Assembly: GCA_964388055.1 (NCBI GenBank) | Contig: CAYLXU010000028.1 | Location: 1 to 10,777 of the forward strand | Length of the DNA stretch: 10,777 nt | Reading direction: 5' to 3' | Source of the DNA: CAYLXU01 sp964388055 | GTDB lineage: Bacteria > Patescibacteriota > Minisyncoccia > UBA6257 > JACRHW01 | Shown: piece after piece, positions 6,333 to 10,777 of the stretch | Numbering within the stretch: the first letter of the stretch is position 1 | Layout: every line of letters begins with the position of its first letter | The notes under the pieces: model-generated | What the model was told of the DNA's origin: nothing | The model's database searches: none | What the model saw: the letters and a program-made list of their open reading frames with translations, nothing else | Made by a program: the position numbers and the translations under genes

Positions 6333-6953
6333 TTAAACAATCGTAACACCGGTAAGCCACGTAAACGCAGAAAAAAGCATTGGGGCAATAGGCACATTCA
6401 TTACAAACAACACAAGAAGGAAGAAGCCAAGAAAACTGTATCTTTCCACGTGCATTCTCAGCTCATCGGGAAACCAGACGGTAATGAGACGGTGTCCATC
6501 AAGCGGAGGAATAGGGAGAAGATTGAGCATACCAAGAGCTAAATTCACAAGCACAATCAAAACAACAAGCAAAAAGAATGGTGACAATGTTTCTACAGAT
6601 CCACCCGAAGTACAAAGACGAAGAATCAGTGCCCCCACCCCAGCAATAATAAAGTTCACAACAACACCCGCGAGTGTCACACACAATATTCCCAAACGCC
6701 TTGGAGATAAATTCTCCTCACTAAACGGTACTGGTCTCGCCCAACCAATTAAAATAGGTGAACGGACTACAAGCAGCAAAAGCGGAAGCACAAACGAACC
6801 AATCGGATCAAAATGTGGTAATGGATTTAAGGTAAGCCGCCCCTGGTCACGAGCAGTAGTATCACCGAAAAATAATGCTGCAACACCATGCGCAACCTCG
6901 TGAACAATAATAGAAAAAATCAATACCGTCACAATCAAAAGCGACAAAAGCAT
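6333..6953 (-). CDS. M50 (site-2-type) intramembrane zinc metalloprotease
   Basis: A 206-residue integral membrane protease of the small bacterial site-2 protease group without a PDZ domain. The first membrane segment carries the zinc motif HEVAH at 18-22 (SIIVHEVAHG), and the third ligand motif NLLPIPPLDGHRL lies at 144-156 with D152. About five to six hydrophobic segments are visible (roughly 3-23, 52-67, 87-112, 125-148, 173-195). FGDTTARDQGRLTLNPLPHFDPIGS after the first helix is typical of the family. The start at 6953 is chosen over ATG 6962 because AAGGAG lies directly against the latter but 9 bases from the former; this is the only textbook Shine-Dalgarno in the window. The substrate is unknown. 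It is flanked on both sides by terminator-like hairpins, so it may be a one-gene unit inside the metabolic run. Confidence 0.93.
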   Translation of the reverse strand: MLLSLLIVTVLIFSIIVHEVAHGVAALFFGDTTARDQGRLTLNPLPHFDPIGSFVLPLLLLVVRSPILIGWARPVPFSEENLSPRRLGILCVTLAGVVVNFIIAGVGALILRLCTSGGSVETLSPFFLLVVLIVLVNLALGMLNLLPIPPLDGHRLITVWFPDELRMHVERYSFLGFFLLVLFVMNVPIAPMLFSAFTWLTGVTIV

Positions 6954-6962
6954 AAACACCAT

Positions 6963-6969
6963 CTCCTTT
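6963..6969 (-). promoter_or_regulatory. Shine-Dalgarno that sets the protease start
   Basis: The minus-strand sequence AAAGGAG ends immediately before ATG 6962 and 9 bases before ATG 6953. Normal spacing therefore selects 6953 as the start codon (a GTG at 6959 is also possible). Confidence 0.7.
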
Positions 6970-6994
6970 TTGTTTTTATAGATGAGCTGTGACT

Positions 6995-7017
6995 AAAATA
7001 GCACACCATGGTGTGCT
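6995..7017 (-). terminator. Perfect 18-base palindrome, probable terminator of the transketolase C-half
   Basis: AGCACACCATGGTGTGCT at 7000-7017 is perfectly self-complementary and can form a 7-pair stem with a CATG loop. On the minus strand it is followed by ATTTTAG, a short T-run. It begins 24 bases after the transketolase stop codon and 47 bases before the protease start. A dimeric repressor operator is the alternative reading. Confidence 0.5.
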
Positions 7018-7041
7018 TGCGCAAAAGAAAAATATGTGCCC

Positions 7042-8043
7042 TTATTTTTCTTTCCTTTCTAACACCTTTCTCGCCGCACTCTCAATATGCGAAATTCCCA
7101 TACCATACTTCTCGATAAGCTCCTCTGGAGCCCCAGACTCACCATACACATCTTGCATACCTATAAATTCCATAGGGGTTGGTAGCTGCTTGGCTAAACA
7201 CTCAGCGATAGCCCCCCCAAACCCACCCATCGTCTGATGCTCCTCCACCGTCACAACTGCTCCCGAACGTCTCGCTGCATCTAAAACTCCCTTTTCATCT
7301 AACGGTTTCACTGTGGGCACATTAATCACCGCAACATCAATTCCATCATCATAAAGCTTTTTTGCAGCACAAAGTGCATTATACATTAACGGCCCGGCAA
7401 CAAAGATGGCAACATCAAACTGTTCCTTCTCCGGGAGCCAAAACCATGCCACCTTCCCTAATTCGAAAGGAGTATCTTGTGTCGTCACAACGGGCGTTTT
7501 CTCTCTTGCGAGACGGATATAACATGGACCAGCTGCTCGCGCCATGGCCAAGGTTATACGCTCAGCCTCATACACATCACATGGAACAAAAACTTTCATG
7601 TTTGCAAGGACACGCATTGTTGCGATATCCTCAACCGCTTGGTGGGTCGCCCCATCCGGTCCCACAGAAATCCCCGCATGTGAACCTGCAATTTTTACAT
7701 TCGCATAATTATACGCAACTGTGGTTCGAATCTGTTCCCAATTCCTGCCCGGAGAAAAAGCGGCATAGGAAGAAATAAAAGGAATTTTTCCACTTACTCC
7801 AAGCCCGGCGGCAATTGTAACCAGGTTTTGTTCAGCAACCCCTATCTGAAAGAATCGATCAGGAAACTTCTCCGCAAACCCCAAAGAGCGTGTAGACTCT
7901 GTAAGGTCAGCGCACAAAACTACGACGTCTTTATTCTCTTCCCCAGCCCTCACCAAGCCAGACCCATATCCATCACGAAGAGGAACTTTTGTTACGTCTC
8001 CTTGAAATATTTTTTCCGAAAGTCTCAGTTCAGAGTTCAACAT
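7042..8043 (-). CDS. tkt: Transketolase, C-terminal half (pyrimidine-binding plus C-terminal domain)
   Basis: The 333-residue second subunit of a split transketolase, which moves two-carbon units between pentose, tetrose, hexose and triose phosphates. It contains VLCADLTES (42-50), the pyrimidine-domain motif GVAEQNLVTIAAGLG with E71 as the cofactor-activating glutamate, the SVGPDGATHQ segment (126-135, H134), and a C-terminal domain ending in DVYGESGAPEELIEKYG. A split DXS- or E1-beta-like enzyme is the alternative, but SPGRNWEQIRTTVAYN and GPDGATHQ fit transketolase. The start at 8043 (MLNSELRLSEKI) is chosen because the 38-codon upstream extension runs through AT-rich spacer and overlaps the small membrane protein gene. 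The N-terminal half lies upstream at 9383-8523, separated by one small gene; both halves are needed for the active site at the subunit interface. Confidence 0.95.
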   Translation of the reverse strand: MLNSELRLSEKIFQGDVTKVPLRDGYGSGLVRAGEENKDVVVLCADLTESTRSLGFAEKFPDRFFQIGVAEQNLVTIAAGLGVSGKIPFISSYAAFSPGRNWEQIRTTVAYNYANVKIAGSHAGISVGPDGATHQAVEDIATMRVLANMKVFVPCDVYEAERITLAMARAAGPCYIRLAREKTPVVTTQDTPFELGKVAWFWLPEKEQFDVAIFVAGPLMYNALCAAKKLYDDGIDVAVINVPTVKPLDEKGVLDAARRSGAVVTVEEHQTMGGFGGAIAECLAKQLPTPMEFIGMQDVYGESGAPEELIEKYGMGISHIESAARKVLERKEK

Positions 8044-8050
8044 GATAATT

Positions 8051-8094
8051 AAATTTCTAATTTTTAAATTGAAAAGTTTGAAAATTAAAAATTT
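8051..8094. repeat. 18-base imperfect inverted repeat before the transketolase C-half
   Basis: Arms at 8051-8068 and 8077-8094 match at 16 of 18 positions around an 8-base loop (TTGAAAAG). On the minus-strand transcript one of the two differences becomes a U-G pair. The element begins 8 bases upstream of the ATG at 8043 and ends within the stop codon of the small membrane gene, so it fills the spacer and replaces any Shine-Dalgarno site. Confidence 0.75.
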
Positions 8095-8416
8095 ATTTTT
8101 CTCCTTCACCTTCTCCTTTTCCGCAACACACACCCCCCTTACATATGCCATCAACACATCCCTTCATATCCTTTTCACAACACATCATATCCATGTCCAT
8201 CTTCATGCTATATCGCTTATGCAACTTAAGAGGAATCGCAAGAATTCCAAAAATCATTGCATTAAACATCCAAAAAATGGGATCGTACCCTAAAAACGTA
8301 TCCTTATTTACTGCAACCCAAGCAAACACCAAAGACACAAATCCGGCGAGCCACAAAAGGGCTCCTAAAATTTTTCTGCACGCACACACTGTGTGCCACG
8401 CATCACATTTCATCAT
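8093..8416 (-). CDS. Small Cys/Met-rich two-helix membrane protein, unknown function
   Basis: A 107-residue protein I do not recognise. The N-terminus carries C4, H8, C11 and C13, followed by two hydrophobic helices (about 16-36 and 46-65) separated by a short loop containing NKDTFLGYDP. The tail is striking: MKMDMDMMCC at 71-80, then C87, C92, C97 and C98, ending in GKGEGEGEK. Nine cysteines and alternating Met/Asp suggest binding of a soft metal such as copper or zinc, or disulfide chemistry, but this is inference from composition. It lies between the two transketolase halves, 106 bases after the first and 49 before the second, so it is probably cotranscribed with them. Two adjacent ATGs (8416, 8413) are possible starts. 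The well-formed helices and continuous frame support a real gene. Confidence 0.78.
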   Translation of the reverse strand: MMKCDAWHTVCACRKILGALLWLAGFVSLVFAWVAVNKDTFLGYDPIFWMFNAMIFGILAIPLKLHKRYSMKMDMDMMCCEKDMKGCVDGICKGGVCCGKGEGEGEK

Positions 8417-8477
8417 ATTAATATGTAATTAAAATTTAACTTTTATTCTTCTTAGCGACCTTTCAAATACAATTTCC

Positions 8478-8522
8478 AATTTTCAACAAATTTTTGAATT
8501 TAAAATTGAAAACTAAAAATTT
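8478..8522. repeat. AT-rich inverted words after the transketolase N-half
   Basis: TTTTCAA (8480-8486) and TTGAAAA (8506-8512) form a perfect 7-base inverted repeat inside a block of CAATTTTCAA, TTTTTGAATTTAAAATTG-type words. The same words recur near 6240-6262. The block abuts the stop codon at 8523. The remainder of the spacer down to 8417 is AT-rich with no clear promoter or ribosome site. Confidence 0.55.
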
Positions 8523-9383
8523 TTATTGGTGTTCACTCATTATCTTGCCCTGTAATGTCCTTAACTCTTCAAGCGCCTTCTTTGCCTCTTCCTTGTTTGG
8601 TGGCTTTCCATGCCAATTAAAGTCCTGTTCCATAAACGAAACACCCTTTCCAGGAATTGTGTGAGCAATAATCATCGTCGGTTTTTCATAAATTGCCTTT
8701 GCCTCCGCAATTGCACCCACAATATGAAAAAAGTTGTGCCCATCAATTTCAATAACGTGCCAATTAAATGCTTTGTACTTATCTGCAAGCGGCTCGAGCG
8801 GCATCACGTCTTCCGTAAACCCGTCTATCTGAATATTATTTCTATCAATAATGGCAGTAATATTATTTAATTTGTTTTTTCCTGCAAACATTGCAGCTTC
8901 CCACGTATTTCCTGCATTATGTTCCCCATCTGACATAAGGCAAAAAATCCGATATTTTTTCTTATCCAACTTCGCAGCAAGCCCCATACCAATCGCCTGT
9001 GAAAGTCCTGATCCCAAGGGACCGGATGTGGTTTCAACTCCGGGCAGGGCAGTGCGGTGCGGGTGCCCTTGCAACCGTGTGCCCAATTTTCTCAACGTAC
9101 CTAGTTCCCATTTCTCAAAATAACCCGCATGCGCCATTGCGGCATATCGAATAGGGCAGATATGCCCGTTTGAAAGCACAAGCCGATCACGATCTGCCCA
9201 ATCAGGGCGCTTGGGATCATGATTCATTACATGAAAATATAGGGCAGTAAAAATATCCGCCATACCCAATGGTCCAGCAGTGTGCCCAGACCCAGCTTCG
9301 AGGAGCATCTCAATCACATCCTGTCGCAACTGGTTTGCGGTCTCCTCGAGTTGTTTTAATTTGCCATCGTGTAATGCCTCCAT
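8523..9383 (-). CDS. tkt: Transketolase, N-terminal half (thiamine diphosphate-binding domain)
   Basis: The 286-residue first subunit of a split transketolase. Cofactor and substrate residues of the family are present: GSGHTAGPLGMADI (H34), SNGHICP (H74), LQGHPHR (H107), TSGPLGSGLSQAIGMGLA (119-136), and the diphosphate/magnesium motif DGEHNAGNTWEAAMFAG (152-168) with RNNIQIDG at 181-188. The usual GDGE is SDGE here, and the usual EG after it is AG, mild departures that keep the metal-binding Asp and Asn. The ATG at 9383 is followed by MEALHDGKLKQLEETANQLR, a helical start common in split versions. There is no Shine-Dalgarno upstream. It partners with the C-half at 8043-7042; the genes for the two halves are normally adjacent, and here a small membrane protein gene stands between them. 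Confidence 0.95.
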   Translation of the reverse strand: MEALHDGKLKQLEETANQLRQDVIEMLLEAGSGHTAGPLGMADIFTALYFHVMNHDPKRPDWADRDRLVLSNGHICPIRYAAMAHAGYFEKWELGTLRKLGTRLQGHPHRTALPGVETTSGPLGSGLSQAIGMGLAAKLDKKKYRIFCLMSDGEHNAGNTWEAAMFAGKNKLNNITAIIDRNNIQIDGFTEDVMPLEPLADKYKAFNWHVIEIDGHNFFHIVGAIAEAKAIYEKPTMIIAHTIPGKGVSFMEQDFNWHGKPPNKEEAKKALEELRTLQGKIMSEHQ

Positions 9384-9400
9384 TTGTTATAAAATCCAAA

Positions 9401-9520
9401 ATTCAAAGCACGAAATACAAAACAATATCAAAATTCAAAAAATCAAATCAAAACGTTTAAAATTTTATCATTTATACTTTGAATTTGTTTCGTATTTGCT
9501 GCTTATTATTCCGTGCTTTC
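9401..9520. repeat. Long imperfect inverted repeat between rpe and transketolase N-half
   Basis: The left arm (9401-9439) and right arm (9478-9520) share a vocabulary in opposite orientation: AAAGCACG (9405-9412) against CGTGCTTT (9512-9519), and AAATACAAAACAA...ATTCAAA against TTTGAATTTGTTTCGTATTT. Small insertions interrupt the pairing. The centre is AT-rich. The 152-base spacer is the longest between the pentose phosphate genes; I see no convincing terminator or promoter in it. Confidence 0.7.
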
Positions 9521-9535
9521 TATTGTACTAGAGTT

Positions 9536-10189
9536 TCAAACATTCATTAATTCTCTATATGCTCCTCCAGGATCACTACTCTTCATGATATATGAGGCCG
9601 ATACCACAATATTTGCGCCTACCTCTTTCACCCGTTTTGCAGTTTCGGTATTAATTCCTCCGTCTACCTCTAGTATAACATTTGGAAACAGTTTGCGCAG
9701 TGTGTAAATCTTCTCTATCGATCCCTCCCCAAACCCCTGACCCGGAGCTCCTGGTATAACGGTGAGTATCTGGACTCCTTTCGTGAGAGAAACCAAATGA
9801 TCCACACTTTCCACAGAGACATGCGGTGCCAATGAAATCATCACTTCGACCCCCCCCTCACGGCATTTTCGTATCACCTCCTCCGGATTCTCAGACGCTT
9901 CGGGATGAAACACAACCCTTCCCACACAAGGTTGTAACCACTGGTCAATAACTAATTCCGGATTCTTAATCATCAAGTGCACCTCAAATCGATGTTCTAG
10001 ATTCTGAATTCTAGATTCTAGATTCTTAAGTTCACTTGGGTTATTCCACAAAGAATACGTACTATATTCCCCGTCGGTTACATCCAAATGAATCAATCCC
10101 CCATATTCTGGAAGACTGCCCTCAATAAAAAGGAGTTGTTCTTTTAATTCGTCAAAGTTCTTTGCATTGATAGCAGGGATGACTTGCAT
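9536..10189 (-). CDS. rpe: Ribulose-phosphate 3-epimerase (divergent)
   Basis: A 217-residue TIM-barrel enzyme that interconverts ribulose-5-phosphate and xylulose-5-phosphate. Metal and catalytic positions are visible: H34 and D36 (LIHLDVTDG), H71 (VHLMI) and D176 (LEVDGGINTET), together with the phosphate-binding loops VIPGAPGQGFG (144-154) and the GGI turn. The N-terminus reads VIPAINAKNFDEL instead of the usual PSILSADF, and the VNPG segment is VIPGAPG, so the protein is divergent and a related epimerase specificity is possible. Residues about 57-67 (LESRIQNLEHR) look like an insertion between beta-strand 2 and VHLMI; the DNA beneath is a word repeat. It lies 55 bases after rpiB and upstream of transketolase, consistent with a pentose phosphate operon. 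No Shine-Dalgarno is seen. Confidence 0.9.
   Translation of the reverse strand: MQVIPAINAKNFDELKEQLLFIEGSLPEYGGLIHLDVTDGEYSTYSLWNNPSELKNLESRIQNLEHRFEVHLMIKNPELVIDQWLQPCVGRVVFHPEASENPEEVIRKCREGGVEVMISLAPHVSVESVDHLVSLTKGVQILTVIPGAPGQGFGEGSIEKIYTLRKLFPNVILEVDGGINTETAKRVKEVGANIVVSASYIMKSSDPGGAYRELMNV
9995..10027. repeat. AGATTCT word repeat inside rpe
   Basis: The plus strand carries three copies of AGATTCT within 33 bases, linked by GAATTCT, and is rich in TCTAGA and GAATTC palindromes. It is in frame within rpe and encodes KNLESRIQNLE. It differs from the rest of the gene and resembles the intergenic word repeats in style. Confidence 0.7.
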
Positions 10190-10212
10190 GCGTGTTTTGT
10201 ATTTGGCATATA

Positions 10213-10227
10213 TCCGCCCTTGGCGGA
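10213..10227. repeat. Small GC hairpin between rpiB and rpe
   Basis: TCCGCC (10213-10218) and GGCGGA (10222-10227) form a 6-pair stem with a 3-base loop in an otherwise AT-rich spacer. No T-run follows on the minus strand, so it is more likely a pause or processing element than a terminator. Confidence 0.5.
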
Positions 10228-10244
10228 CTGATACTGACCACTAG

Positions 10245-10688
10245 CTACTCAAAATCTATTTTATTTATTCTCCTCTTGTGTCGCTCCTCCTCTGAAAACG
10301 GAAGGGACAACCATAGTTCTATTATTCTCAATGCCTCCTCTGCAATCACAAAACGAGCCCCAAGCGAGAGAATGTTTGCACTGTTATGTTCGCGAGAAAG
10401 TCGAATAATATCTTCTGAAAACCCATAGTACACAGTTGCACGTACTCCAGAAACCCTATTCGCCACCATTGCCTCTCCCTGCCCAGAGCCCCCAAAAACA
10501 ATCCCCCTGCTTTCTGCATCCTGGGCAACAGCTTCAGCAACCGGACGAATAAAATCGGGATAATCGTCGTCAGCATCAAAAGAAAAAGCCCCAAAGTCTT
10601 TTACTTCGTGCCCTTTTTCAATAAGAAATTGTTTCACTTTTTCTTTAAGTTCAAAACCTGCATGATCAGTACCAAGATAAATACGCAT
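10245..10688 (-). CDS. rpiB: Ribose-5-phosphate isomerase B (LacAB/RpiB family)
   Basis: A 147-residue enzyme that interconverts ribose-5-phosphate and ribulose-5-phosphate. The family N-terminus is clear (IYLGTDHAGFELKEKVKQFL), as are DDYPDF (41-46), the anion-binding loop GGSGQGEAMVANRV (66-79) and the REHNSANILSLGARF segment (99-113, H101). The catalytic cysteine of the E. coli type (GILICGTG) is replaced by G66; E72 instead occupies the place of the catalytic glutamate described for the mycobacterial type (GGSGNGE). It should therefore be active with a Glu base. The length matches the family. It is the first gene of the visible pentose phosphate run; the ATG at 10688 begins the conserved strand and has no Shine-Dalgarno. 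Confidence 0.95.
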   Translation of the reverse strand: MRIYLGTDHAGFELKEKVKQFLIEKGHEVKDFGAFSFDADDDYPDFIRPVAEAVAQDAESRGIVFGGSGQGEAMVANRVSGVRATVYYGFSEDIIRLSREHNSANILSLGARFVIAEEALRIIELWLSLPFSEEERHKRRINKIDFE

Positions 10689-10770
10689 AGAAAATAGTAA
10701 GTAGAAAATAGTAAGTAGAAAGGAAAAGGAGGTTATCCTTCTGTTGTTTACTTACTAGATTCTATTTTCT
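10689..10770. repeat. 14-base tandem repeat and inverted copy upstream of rpiB
   Basis: AGAAAATAGTAAGT occurs twice in tandem (10689-10702, 10703-10716). An inverted copy follows as ACTTAC (10750-10755) and TATTTTCT (10763-10770), interrupted by 7 bases. Between them lies a small hairpin, AAGGA and TCCTT (10726-10740). The first copy directly abuts the rpiB start codon, so the leader RNA could fold into a long stem. Nothing else is recognisable in the last 90 bases; a TAGAAT on the minus strand at about 10764-10759 could be a -10, but the sequence is too short to test for a -35. Confidence 0.75.
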
Positions 10771-10777
10771 CACATTA

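Noticed and set aside
8044..8157. Upstream ATG adding 38 residues to the transketolase C-half.
   Set aside because: It would overlap the small membrane gene and read through the AT-rich hairpin; the conserved start is MLNSELRL at 8043.
10213..10227. Hairpin between rpiB and rpe as a terminator.
   Set aside because: The stem is only 6 pairs and no T-run follows on the minus strand; rpiB and rpe are more likely cotranscribed.
10718..10740. Minus-strand GGATAACCTCCTTTT resembles the 3' end of 16S rRNA (anti-Shine-Dalgarno).
   Set aside because: The flanking bases are simple repeats with no 16S helix 45 or other rRNA sequence, so it is a chance match within a small hairpin.
10689..10770. Possible CRISPR-like array.
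   Set aside because: The 14-base copies are directly adjacent with no spacers, and no cas genes are present.

Overview
The window reads as a piece of a Patescibacteria (CPR) chromosome, most likely Parcubacteria. This is inferred from tightly packed genes all on one strand, a split transketolase, compact single-domain proteins, AT-rich intergenic spacers and the gene mix; no marker gene is present to prove it. The standard code fits: TGA ends two genes.

Twelve coding segments lie on the minus strand and read from the right edge to the left. From right to left they are: rpiB (10688-10245), rpe (10189-9536), transketolase N-half (9383-8523), a small Cys-rich membrane protein (8416-8093), transketolase C-half (8043-7042), an M50 site-2-type protease (6953-6333), a PfkB-family sugar kinase (6153-5173), an unrecognised 417-residue protein (5093-3840), class II fructose-bisphosphate aldolase (3759-2881), ribosomal protein bL25 (2758-2075), a lone receiver-domain response regulator (2002-1613) and a type IV pilus/type II secretion ATPase, PilB/GspE. 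The ATPase is split by a +1-type frame change near 1235-1247 and runs off the left edge.

The right two thirds are mainly sugar-phosphate metabolism. RpiB, Rpe and the two transketolase halves supply the non-oxidative pentose phosphate reactions, aldolase links triose to fructose bisphosphate, and the PfkB kinase probably feeds phosphorylated sugar into the same pool. The protease and the two unrecognised proteins are embedded in this run. The left third holds translation (bL25) and a pilus/secretion motor with its receiver protein, whose reading frames overlap.

Terminator-like hairpins follow the transketolase C-half (moderate), the protease (good) and bL25 (good). Sigma-70-type promoter sequences precede bL25 and the response regulator (good), and the PfkB kinase and aldolase (weaker). 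Only the protease has a textbook Shine-Dalgarno sequence. Most spacers consist of iterated short AT-rich words arranged as imperfect inverted repeats. A similar word repeat lies inside rpe and encodes an apparent insertion. No RNA gene, CRISPR array, insertion sequence or complete mobile element was found, and no gene-free stretch exceeds 180 bases.
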